The position numbers and the translations under genes are program-made. Positions 1 through 5,843 of a stretch of DNA of 6,353 bases are shown piece by piece (positions within the stretch are counted from its first letter, which is position 1; each line of letters begins with the position of its first letter). This stretch comes from Planctomycetota bacterium (lineage in GTDB: Bacteria > Planctomycetota > Phycisphaerae > Phycisphaerales > SM1A02): assembly GCA_009924765.1 (NCBI GenBank), contig RFQW01000102.1:1-6353 (forward strand), written 5' to 3'. Below the pieces are notes generated by a model. It was not told where the DNA came from and made no database searches. It was given only the letters and a program-made list of their open reading frames with translations.

Positions 1-1695
1 TTCAGCATCAAGCGCTTCATGGGCCGCCGTCACGACGAGGTGGAGCATGAGGAGAAGTTGGTTCCCTACACCGTGGTCGGCGGTCCGCAGGACCTGGTGA
101 AGGTGGACGTGCGCGGCAAGCAGTTCACGCCACCCGAAGTCAGCGCCATGATCCTTCAGGAACTGAAGAAGGTGGCCGAGGACTATCTGGGCGAGAAGGT
201 GGACCGCGCGGTGATCACCGTGCCCGCCTACTTCAACGACAGTCAGCGACAGGCCACCAAGGATGCCGGCGAGATCGCCGGTCTGAAGGTGGAGCGCATC
301 ATCAACGAGCCCACCGCGGCCGCGCTGGCCTATGGCCTGGAAAAGAAGAAGAACGCCCGCATCGCCGTGTTCGATCTTGGCGGCGGCACCTTCGACGTGA
401 GCATCCTCGACGTGGGTGATGGCGTGTTCGAGGTGCTCAGCACCAACGGCGACGGCCACCTCGGTGGCGACGACTTCGACCAGCGACTGATCGACTTCAT
501 CGCCGACGAGTTCCGCAAGAAGGAAGGCATCGACATCCGCAGCGACGCGATGGCGCTGCAGCGACTGAAGGAAGCGGCCGAGAAGGCCAAGATCGAGCTC
601 TCCAACCAGATGGAGACCGCGGTCAACCTGCCCTTCATCACCGCCGACCAGAACGGCCCCAAGCACCTGCAGGTCACGGTGACCCGCTCGCGCTTCGAGG
701 ATCTGTGCAAGGACCTGTTCGAGCGTCTGCGTGGCCCCTGCGAGCAGGCGCTGCGTGACGCCAAGCTGAACCCGAAGGACGTGCAGGAGGTCGTGCTTGT
801 GGGCGGCTCCATCCGCATCCCCAAGGTGCAGCAGCTGGCGAAGGACATCTTCCAGACCACCGAGCTCGACAAGAGCATCAACCCCGACGAGGTGGTGGCC
901 GTGGGCGCCGCCATCCAGGGCGCGGTGCTGCAGGGCGACGTGAAGGATGTGCTGCTGCTCGACGTCACACCGCTCTCGCTGGGCGTGGAGACCCTCGGCG
1001 GCGTGATGACCAAGCTGATCGAGAAGAACACCACCATTCCGACCAGCAAGAAGGAAGTGTTCAGCACAGCGGCCGACAACCAGACCAGCGTGACCATCCA
1101 CGTGCTGCAGGGCGAGCGCGAGTTCGCCAACGACAACCGCAGCCTGGGTCGCTTCGACCTGAGCGGCATCGCCCCGGCCCCCCGCGGCCTGCCGCAGATC
1201 GAGGTGGAGTTCGCGATCGACGCCAACGGCATCCTGAGCGTGTCGGCCACCGAGAAGGCGACCGGCAAGAAGCAGGAGATCCGCATCACCGGCTCGAGCG
1301 GCCTGAGCAAGGACGAGGTGGAGCGCATGCGCAAGGAAGCCGAGCAGAACGCCACCGCCGACAAGGTGCGACGCGAACTGATCGACCTTCGCAACCAGGG
1401 CGAGGCGGTGGCCTATGCCACGCGCAAGAGCCTGGAGGAGCACGGCGGCAAGATCAGCGCCGAGGCGCGCGGCAAGATCGAGGGCGCACTCAGCAATCTC
1501 GAGACCGTGCTGAAGGGCGAGGACAAGGCTGCCATGCAGGCCGCCATGAAGACGCTCAACGACGCTTCGGCGGAACTTGGCAAGGCGGTCTACGAGGCCA
1601 CCTCCAAGACTCCGGGCGCCGAAGGTGGCGGAGCCAAGCCCGCCGGCAAGGACGACGTGATCGACGCCGAGTACGAGGTGAAGGACGGCAACTGA
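1..1695 (+). CDS. dnaK: Molecular chaperone DnaK (Hsp70), 5'-truncated by window edge
   Basis: This is the ATP-dependent cytoplasmic chaperone that binds and releases unfolded polypeptides with DnaJ and GrpE. The frame is open from base 1 and encodes 564 residues before TGA. By comparison with E. coli DnaK (638 aa), where the matching F-x-I-K-R lies near residue 67, about 66 N-terminal residues are missing, including the first phosphate loop. Visible landmarks in window numbering are VPAYFNDSQRQATKDAG (about 74-90), NEPTAAALAYG (102-112), the phosphate-2 motif DLGGGTFD (125-132), the interdomain linker VLLLDVTP (317-324), the substrate-binding beta domain with NTTIPT and HVLQGER, and the helical lid with LKGEDKAA. 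The C-terminus, DVIDAEYEVKDGN, is the usual acidic DnaK tail. One oddity is Ile271 in GGSIRIPKVQ, where Hsp70s normally have Thr (GGSTR or GGQTR). A strong terminator follows. No grpE or dnaJ lies downstream. The identification is secure; the start lies outside the window. Confidence 0.98.
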   Translation, partial: FSIKRFMGRRHDEVEHEEKLVPYTVVGGPQDLVKVDVRGKQFTPPEVSAMILQELKKVAEDYLGEKVDRAVITVPAYFNDSQRQATKDAGEIAGLKVERIINEPTAAALAYGLEKKKNARIAVFDLGGGTFDVSILDVGDGVFEVLSTNGDGHLGGDDFDQRLIDFIADEFRKKEGIDIRSDAMALQRLKEAAEKAKIELSNQMETAVNLPFITADQNGPKHLQVTVTRSRFEDLCKDLFERLRGPCEQALRDAKLNPKDVQEVVLVGGSIRIPKVQQLAKDIFQTTELDKSINPDEVVAVGAAIQGAVLQGDVKDVLLLDVTPLSLGVETLGGVMTKLIEKNTTIPTSKKEVFSTAADNQTSVTIHVLQGEREFANDNRSLGRFDLSGIAPAPRGLPQIEVEFAIDANGILSVSATEKATGKKQEIRITGSSGLSKDEVERMRKEAEQNATADKVRRELIDLRNQGEAVAYATRKSLEEHGGKISAEARGKIEGALSNLETVLKGEDKAAMQAAMKTLNDASAELGKAVYEATSKTPGAEGGGAKPAGKDDVIDAEYEVKDGN

Positions 1696-1735
1696 GGCGC
1701 CGCGCGCGCCTCGTATCGCCCCCCTCGCATGCATC

Positions 1736-1769
1736 GCGGCTGTCAGGCTCAGGCCTGACAGCCGCTTTC
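1736..1769 (+). terminator. Intrinsic terminator of dnaK
   Basis: A perfect 12-bp stem (GCGGCTGTCAGG at 1736-1747 paired with CCTGACAGCCGC at 1754-1765) encloses a 6-nt loop and is followed by TTTCATTTC. It lies 40 nt after the dnaK stop and 28 nt before the next start codon. The T-rich tract is on the + side only, so it should end dnaK transcription and not act from the other strand. A weaker hairpin (GGCGC/GCGCC, 1696-1710) sits directly after the stop and has no T-tract. Confidence 0.85.
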
Positions 1770-1784
1770 ATTTCATGCTGTTCC

Positions 1785-1788
1785 AGGA
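1785..1788 (+). promoter_or_regulatory. Ribosome binding site deciding the start at 1798
   Basis: AGGA lies 9 nt ahead of ATG 1798. A second in-frame ATG at 1807 would be 18 nt away, so 1798 is preferred. The site is inside a near-palindrome, GTTCC-A-GGAAC (1780-1790), which could fold or bind a protein. Confidence 0.5.
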
Positions 1789-1797
1789 ACCACTAGC

Positions 1798-2481
1798 ATG
1801 TTCCCCATGATCAAGCCCATCGCGCTGCTCCTGGTTGCCTCGCTCGCCCTGTTCGCCGCCGGCGATCCCCCCGCCGCCCCCGCTCGCGTGGGCTACGCGT
1901 GGCCACTGCCCACCTGCATCGTGAGCGGCGAGCCGCTGGGCGACAAGCCGGTGGTGAAGGTGCTGGAAGACGCGAAGGACCCCTCGGTGAACGGACGCGA
2001 GGTGCGCTTCTGCTGCGAGAAGTGCGCGGCCACGTTCGACGCCAACCGCGCCAAGTACCTGAAGGATGCGGATGCCGCCATCGCCGCACGCGAGATGCCC
2101 GCCTACACGCTGACGAACTGCATGATGATGCCCGACGAGAAGCTGCCTGCACCGGACGCCAAGGAACAGGATGGCGCACGCAGCGTGGTGGTGGGCAACC
2201 AGCTGGTGCGCGTGTGCTGCGCGCAGTGCGAGCGCAAGGTGAAGCGCAATCCCGCAGCCGTGCTCACCAAGGTGCAGACCGCGCTGGTGGCGGCACAGGC
2301 ACCGGGCTACACGATGAAGACCTGCCCCGTCAGCGGCAAGGCGCTGCCCGCCACGCCCACCGACACCCTGATCGCTGGACAGCTGGTGCGCCTGTGCTGC
2401 GAGGATTGCCGCGCAAGCGCCGACAAGAACCCATCCGCCACGCTGGCGAAGCTGCAGGCCCCGGCGACCAAGAAGAACTGA
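1798..2481 (+). CDS. Exported cysteine-rich protein with three YHS/TRASH-like units
   Basis: The function is not known. The 227-aa protein begins with a probable signal peptide (residues 1 to about 21: basic K6, then a hydrophobic run ending LFAAG). The mature part has three units, each with one Cys near the start and a CCxxC later: C40 (TCIVSGEPLG) with C72-C73-C76; C108 (NCMMMPDEKLP) with C140-C141-C144; and C176 (TCPVSGKALP) with C200-C201-C204. After each CCxxC comes a helix-like segment with a ...KYL or NPxxxLxK ending. The pattern C-x-V-S-G...G-x-x-V-R-x-C-C-x-x-C resembles the YHS/TRASH class of small metal-binding modules common in planctomycetes, so binding of a metal such as copper or zinc outside the cytoplasmic membrane is plausible but inferred. 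The middle unit has lost the VSG motif. There is no lipobox and no second membrane segment. It follows the dnaK terminator with no clear promoter of its own and converges on the methyltransferase gene, leaving 13 nt between their stops. Confidence 0.85.
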   Translation: MFPMIKPIALLLVASLALFAAGDPPAAPARVGYAWPLPTCIVSGEPLGDKPVVKVLEDAKDPSVNGREVRFCCEKCAATFDANRAKYLKDADAAIAAREMPAYTLTNCMMMPDEKLPAPDAKEQDGARSVVVGNQLVRVCCAQCERKVKRNPAAVLTKVQTALVAAQAPGYTMKTCPVSGKALPATPTDTLIAGQLVRLCCEDCRASADKNPSATLAKLQAPATKKN

Positions 2482-2487
2482 GCGAGA

Positions 2488-2508
2488 CGCGGCCTCAATC
2501 GGCCCGCG
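2488..2508. other. Imperfect hairpin between convergent gene ends
   Basis: CGCGGCC (2488-2494) can pair with GGCC-C-GCG (2501-2508), with one bulged C and the 6-nt loop TCAATC. The loop contains the stop codon of the leftward methyltransferase gene. There is no T-tract on either side, so it is at best a weak bidirectional stop or an RNA 3'-end stabiliser. No other terminator is visible at this junction. Confidence 0.25.
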
Positions 2509-3481
2509 GCGCACCCTTGCGAAGCAGCGCCGCGAAGAGTCCGGGCCCGGTCGTCTTCGGCTCTGGCGGAAGTTCGCGGTGACGCACCACGCTCAACCCC
2601 GCCGCCTTGCCCATCTGCTTCAGTGCCGCGGCGCTGAAGCCCATGTGCAGGTGTCCCATGCTGGCGGCGTAGGCGCGACGGTCGTGCGGCACGAGGTCGA
2701 TCACCAGCACGGTGCCGCCCGGGCGCGTGCCACGCGCGGCCTCGGCCAACGCCTGTTCGGGGTCGGGCACATGGTGCATCACCAGCATCATCACGCACGC
2801 GTGCACCTCACCGGCCTTCAGCGGCAGCGACTCCAGCGCACCCTGACGGAACTCGACATTGGTGGACTTCGACAGCCGCTTGCGGGCCGCGTCCAGCATG
2901 GATGTCTCGCGATCGATGGCGATGACGCGCTTCACGCAGGGCGCCAGCAACTGCGTCGCCTCGCCCGTGCCGCAACCCAGATCGGCGACGATCCATGATG
3001 GATCGAGCAGTTCCAGCATGGCCAGGGCCGTGAGGCGTTCGCCGAAGAGATCGCGCCGGACATCGCTCCACTCGCCACCCACGCGTCCGAAGAACGCACG
3101 ACTGTCCACGCGTCGATCCGCCAGCACGCTGGCCAGACGCGCCACATCCTGCGATGCCTCGGGATGACGCTCCAGCGCGGGCTTGGCCAGATGCCAGAGC
3201 GCGCGTGCTTCCTCGGGCATCGCGGGGCCCGCCAACCGATAGAGCCCCGAAGGACCTTCACTTCGACGCGCCACCCACCCGCCTTCGAGCAGCGCCTTCA
3301 GGTGACGACTGGCGGTGCTCTGCGGAACCTGCAGGGTGCGGGCAAGTTCGCCCACGCCGAGTTCCTCGCGTTCGAGCAGCGCCAGCACGCGCCAGCGAAC
3401 CAGGTCACCCATGGCGGCGAGGCGGCTCAGCAGCTCCACCGAGCGCTCGGCACCCTCTCGCGAGCCTGATGCACCGGCCAC
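2495..3481 (-). CDS. ArsR-type winged-helix regulator fused to SAM-dependent methyltransferase
   Basis: This 328-aa cytoplasmic protein joins a DNA-binding domain to a class I methyltransferase. Residues about 13-85 form an ArsR-like winged helix, with the recognition region VGELARTLQVPQSTASRHLK (43-62) and a wing ending SGLYRL. The metal-sensing ELCVC motif of ArsR/SmtB is absent, so metal sensing is unlikely. Residues about 155-265 form a Rossmann methyltransferase: motif I DLGCGTG (167-173), the acidic residue D190 after VIAI, LVMHHVPDP (233-241) and RPGGTVLVID (253-262). The substrate is unknown. In other bacteria this fusion often sits near metH or ahcY of the methionine/SAM cycle, but neither is here. 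The chosen start is GTG 3481, 8 nt after the TPR lipoprotein stop; it has no good Shine-Dalgarno sequence. GTG 3439 (residue 15) and ATG 3412 (residue 24) are alternatives, the latter cutting into helix 1. Co-transcription with the lipoprotein gene is likely. Confidence 0.9.
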   Translation of the reverse strand: MAGASGSREGAERSVELLSRLAAMGDLVRWRVLALLEREELGVGELARTLQVPQSTASRHLKALLEGGWVARRSEGPSGLYRLAGPAMPEEARALWHLAKPALERHPEASQDVARLASVLADRRVDSRAFFGRVGGEWSDVRRDLFGERLTALAMLELLDPSWIVADLGCGTGEATQLLAPCVKRVIAIDRETSMLDAARKRLSKSTNVEFRQGALESLPLKAGEVHACVMMLVMHHVPDPEQALAEAARGTRPGGTVLVIDLVPHDRRAYAASMGHLHMGFSAAALKQMGKAAGLSVVRHRELPPEPKTTGPGLFAALLRKGAPRAD

Positions 3482-3489
3482 GATGGGGC

Positions 3490-4176
3490 TCAGTTGCCGC
3501 GAGGCAAGCCGAGGGTGGGACCAAGCACCTGCCCGCGCTGCTCAAGTTCGGCACGCACGCGCGGATCCTGCGGGTTGATGCCGTAGGCCTGACGCAGGCG
3601 ACGCAGCGCCTCCTGCTGATTGCCCAGACGCACCTGCAGCATGGCCATGCGGTAATAGGGCTCGGTGCTCTTCTGCAGGTCGTAGCCCTGATCGAATTCG
3701 ATCGCCGACTCCAGCGCCTGCTTGGCGGAGTCGAGGTCGTTCACCTTCTCGGCGATCTCGGCGAGACGCACATACGCCTCGGGGCTTCGGAGTTCGGCGC
3801 CCGCGTTGCGCAGCAGCATGTAGATCTTGGCGGTGTCGCCCTGCTTCTCCATGCAGTTGGCCAACGCGAACACCACATCGAGGTCGTTGGGGTTGCGCGC
3901 CACGGCGATCTCGAGGGCGTGACGACCTTCCTTGAGGTCGCCCAGGCACACCATGGCGCGGCCGTAGGCGTACTGCGCGCCCCAGCTGCCGGGGTTGGCT
4001 TCGACGACAGGCTTGATCATGTCGGCGGCCTCCTGGCACTGGTTGTGCTCCACCAGGTAGCTGGCGCGGTCCACCGTGGACTCGGTGGGCGGCGGTCCCT
4101 GGCAGGCGGCCAGGAAGAGGGCCGCGGGCGCGGCGATGCAGCGGAGGACGATTCCCAGTGGTGCGAGTCGGCTCAT
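3490..4176 (-). CDS. TPR-repeat lipoprotein
   Basis: This is a predicted 228-aa lipoprotein. The N-terminus has a basic start (MSR, then R12), a hydrophobic stretch and a lipobox LAAC (22-25) followed by QGPPP, so C25 should be lipidated after signal peptidase II cleavage. The rest is helical with tetratricopeptide repeats: about 67-100 (YAYGRAMVCLGDLKEGRHAL, ending ARNPNDLD), 101-130, 134-168 (AYVRLAEIAEKVNDLDSAKQ), and 172-205 (YYRMAMLQVRLGNQQEALRR, ending INPQDP), with a weaker one at about 36-66. Such proteins usually scaffold protein complexes at the envelope; the partner here is unknown. The frame is open upstream to 4404, but that extension is Arg/Pro-rich, overlaps the divergent gene and would bury the signal peptide, so ATG 4176 is chosen. 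No Shine-Dalgarno sequence precedes it. TATCAT (4190-4185) lies close upstream and might serve as a -10 element for a leaderless message. The ArsR-methyltransferase gene follows after 8 nt. Confidence 0.88.
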   Translation of the reverse strand: MSRLAPLGIVLRCIAAPAALFLAACQGPPPTESTVDRASYLVEHNQCQEAADMIKPVVEANPGSWGAQYAYGRAMVCLGDLKEGRHALEIAVARNPNDLDVVFALANCMEKQGDTAKIYMLLRNAGAELRSPEAYVRLAEIAEKVNDLDSAKQALESAIEFDQGYDLQKSTEPYYRMAMLQVRLGNQQEALRRLRQAYGINPQDPRVRAELEQRGQVLGPTLGLPRGN

Positions 4177-4189
4177 GGGCGGAGATGAT

Positions 4190-4193
4190 AGGG
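4190..4193 (+). promoter_or_regulatory. Ribosome binding site deciding GTG start at 4200
   Basis: AGGG ends 6 nt ahead of GTG 4200, a normal spacing. The competing ATG at 4185 has GGCGGAG touching it, which is too close to work well. This site lies in the 23-nt gap between the divergent lipoprotein and phosphoesterase-like genes. Confidence 0.45.
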
Positions 4194-4199
4194 TTCGGC

Positions 4200-4592
4200 G
4201 TGCCCGATTGCCGCCCACCGATCCCCGCGTTTCCATTCGCCCTGATGCGGCACGCGTTGCCCGACGGAAGCCACCATTTCGATCTGCTGCTTGCCGCAAG
4301 CCCGCATGTGCCGGACGAGGCCCGCGAGGTGGCGACCTGGCGCTGCAACGTGGACCCCTGGACGCTGCCAATCGGCGGCGAGGCCTCGATCGAGCGCATC
4401 GCACCGCACCGTGGCCTGTACCTGCGCCTGACGGAGCCGCGTGAACTTGGCGGCGATCGAGGCAACGTCACGCCGATGCGTCGCGGCACCTACGCGATGC
4501 GCGACGGCGTGATCGAGACGATGCAGGACACCCACGCCTTCCTTCGCATGGATGGCGATCGACTGCAGCGCGTGGCGCCGCCGCTCACGTGA
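4200..4592 (+). CDS. LigD 3'-phosphoesterase-like domain protein (stand-alone)
   Basis: This small 130-aa protein resembles the phosphoesterase module found at the N-terminus of bacterial ligase D, which trims 3' ends during non-homologous end joining. The matching features are FALMRHALPDGSHHFDLLL (13-31), ATWRC (45-49), APHRGLYLRL (68-77) and GGDRGNVTPMRRGTY (84-98). These parallel the family pattern H-D...H-Y-D-F-R...W...H-x-L-x-Y...G...W-x-x-G-T. H18, H26 and D28 occupy the places of the metal ligands in the characterised enzyme, and H70 that of a later active-site His. The Arg two residues after the Asp is Leu here, so activity cannot be assumed. There is no ligase or polymerase domain and no ku gene nearby. 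GTG 4200 is chosen because AGGG lies 6 nt upstream; ATG 4185 would add five residues. A start at ATG 4245 would delete the first strand. It converges on the DUF456 gene with an 8-bp overlap. Confidence 0.75.
   Translation: MPDCRPPIPAFPFALMRHALPDGSHHFDLLLAASPHVPDEAREVATWRCNVDPWTLPIGGEASIERIAPHRGLYLRLTEPRELGGDRGNVTPMRRGTYAMRDGVIETMQDTHAFLRMDGDRLQRVAPPLT
4585..4592. other. 8-bp palindrome carrying both convergent stop codons
   Basis: TCACGTGA is a perfect palindrome. Its right end is the TGA stop of the phosphoesterase-like gene (4590-4592), and its left end, read on the minus strand, is the TGA stop of the DUF456 gene (4587-4585). The two genes thus overlap tail to tail by exactly these 8 bp, with no room for a separate terminator. 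Confidence 0.9.
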
Positions 4593-5121
4593 ACGCGTCG
4601 TAGCTGAGCGCCGCCCAGGCGATGAACGCGCACGGCAACTTGGCCAGCGAACCGAGCACGCGACCGATGGCGGCCCCCGCCGCCGGCCGCATGGTGTCGC
4701 CGATGGCACGGCCGTGAAACAGCATCTCGCCCGCCACGGCACCCAGCACCACGCCCGCGAGCGCGCCGATGATGGACCCGACGAGTGGCACCGGAATCAT
4801 GAAGGTGCCGAGCACGACGCCCACGAAACCTCCGAGCAGGCTGCCTGCCATGCCTGCGCGACTCGCGCCGCCGGCGCGCGCGCCCATGGCGCCGGCGATG
4901 AACTCCAGCACCTCCCCCGCCACGGCCGCACTGACCGCCACGGCCAGCGATTGCACGCCGAACGGCAGCGATCCGCGCTCGAACATCATGGCGGTCACGT
5001 CCACCGTGCCGGCCACGCCGATCAGCATCCATGCGCCCGGCACGCCGAGGGGCGTGAGCACCACGGCCAGCAGACCGATCAGCGCGAACAACGCCGCGCC
5101 GGCCATCTGCACGGCCATCAT
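4585..5121 (-). CDS. DUF456 family inner-membrane protein
   Basis: This is a 178-aa integral membrane protein of unknown function. It matches the DUF456 pattern: a hydrophobic first segment (about 6-24), then GVPGAW (26-31) leading into a second (28-46), GEVLEFIAGAMGARAGGAS (69-87) in and after a third, and Gly-rich segments at about 91-110 (GSLLGGFVGVVLGTFMIP), 112-133 (PLVGSIIGALAGVVLGAVAGE) and 145-173. The PG, E-x-x-E-F and IPxPxVGxxxGA patterns are characteristic of the family. The start at ATG 5121 is well supported: GGAGGG lies 6 nt upstream, and ATG 5121 overlaps the UVR-motif gene stop as ATGA, pointing to translational coupling. A second ATG follows immediately at 5118. The C-terminal end overlaps the phosphoesterase-like gene by 8 bp. 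A transport or envelope role has been guessed for the family, but nothing here settles it. Confidence 0.88.
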   Translation of the reverse strand: MMAVQMAGAALFALIGLLAVVLTPLGVPGAWMLIGVAGTVDVTAMMFERGSLPFGVQSLAVAVSAAVAGEVLEFIAGAMGARAGGASRAGMAGSLLGGFVGVVLGTFMIPVPLVGSIIGALAGVVLGAVAGEMLFHGRAIGDTMRPAAGAAIGRVLGSLAKLPCAFIAWAALSYDAFT

Positions 5122-5843
5122 GCGCCACCCTCCATCATGCGAAGCTCGTTGCGCAGGATCGCGGCCAACTCGTAGTTCTCCGACATCACTGCCTCGCGCA
5201 GGCGCCGCTCGATTTCCAGGCGCTGACTGGCCGGCAGTTTCAGCGCGAGCGCGTCGAGCAATGTGCGCAGCAGGCCCACTTCGGGCGCCACGTCCACACG
5301 ATCACCGCGACCCTGTCGCTGCAGCGATTCATGCACGCCACGAAGTCCGCCTTCCAGCGCCGCGATCGCAAGGTCACGACGCCCAGCGGCCAGACCCACC
5401 GCCGCCTCGGCGCGCGCGCGCATGGCCAGTTCGTGCGGTCGCCATGGCTCGAAGCGTGCACGATCGACCGGCTCGACCGCACGCGCAGCAAGCAGGTCCA
5501 GTGCGCGGAGGTTGTCCAGGGCATCGCGCCGCACGCGCCCCCAATCCTCCAGCGCCGCACAGGCCAGCCCTCGCTGACGACGCTGCGACATCTCCACCGC
5601 CAGCGCCGACACATGGGCCGTGTCGATCGGCTGCGCCACCCCCTCGCCCTCGAACCAGGCCAAGGCGGAAGGCGCGTTGCGGAACCCCTGCCCGTCAGGC
5701 CGGCCATCCGCCTCCATCTGCACGAAGCCCATCTCGATGCGGACCTGCAGCAGCAACCTTCCATCGGCGCCGGTGGCACGCCGAACATCCAGCCGGCCGG
5801 GGCGCCAGGGCCATTCCTGCAACCATGGGGTGAGGTCGGGCAT
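5118..5843 (-). CDS. UvrB/UvrC (UVR) motif protein
   Basis: This 241-aa soluble protein has no signal peptide or membrane segment. The C-terminus (about 209-238, LEIERRLREAVMSENYELAA, then ILRNELRMME) is a UVR motif, the helical hairpin by which UvrB and UvrC interact and which also occurs in McsA and Clp proteins. The N-terminus has a distinct conserved-looking block: DLTPWLQEWPWRPGRLDVRR (3-22), then LLLQVRIEMGFVQMEADGRPDG (30-51). I associate this with a planctomycete family of unknown function. The middle (about 75-200) is Ala/Arg-rich and helical. There are no nuclease or helicase motifs, so it is not UvrB or UvrC itself; it more likely uses the UVR hairpin as a protein-interaction module. 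The start ATG 5843 places the conserved block at residue 3; no good ribosome binding site precedes it. The gene heads a leftward operon with the DUF456 gene (ATGA overlap). Confidence 0.85.
   Translation of the reverse strand: MPDLTPWLQEWPWRPGRLDVRRATGADGRLLLQVRIEMGFVQMEADGRPDGQGFRNAPSALAWFEGEGVAQPIDTAHVSALAVEMSQRRQRGLACAALEDWGRVRRDALDNLRALDLLAARAVEPVDRARFEPWRPHELAMRARAEAAVGLAAGRRDLAIAALEGGLRGVHESLQRQGRGDRVDVAPEVGLLRTLLDALALKLPASQRLEIERRLREAVMSENYELAAILRNELRMMEGGA
5128..5133 (-). promoter_or_regulatory. Strong Shine-Dalgarno sequence for the DUF456 gene
   Basis: On the minus strand GGAGGG lies 6 nt before ATG 5121. It is the best ribosome binding site in the window and sits inside the last codons of the UVR-motif gene, encoding part of its MEGGA end. 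It supports the chosen start and reinitiation or coupling at the ATGA overlap. Confidence 0.7.

Noticed and set aside
330..1394. 354-aa minus-strand open frame opposite dnaK
   Set aside because: It is Ser/Arg-rich with no domain pattern, and lies wholly opposite the conserved dnaK frame. Long antisense frames are expected opposite GC-rich genes.
1899..2582. 227-aa plus-strand frame overlapping the cysteine-rich gene
   Set aside because: Arg/Gly/Ala-rich composition, no motif, and it is out of frame with the signal peptide and repeated Cys units of the real gene.
3154..4188. 344-aa plus-strand frame opposite the lipoprotein and the ArsR domain
   Set aside because: It is a reverse shadow of two genes with clear lipobox, TPR and winged-helix features; its own translation is low-complexity and motif-free.
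4177..4404. N-terminal extension of the TPR lipoprotein back to 4404
   Set aside because: The extension is Arg/Pro-rich, overlaps the phosphoesterase-like gene, and would place the signal peptide internally; the ATG at 4176 starts a proper lipoprotein signal.
4868..4886. Alternating GC run that could suggest Z-DNA or a repeat
   Set aside because: It lies within the DUF456 coding sequence and is explained by GC-rich Ala/Gly/Arg codons; no repeat unit recurs elsewhere.
4769..5833. 354-aa plus-strand frame opposite DUF456 and UVR genes
   Set aside because: Pro/Ala/Arg-rich, motif-free, and opposite two genes joined by an ATGA overlap with a strong ribosome binding site.
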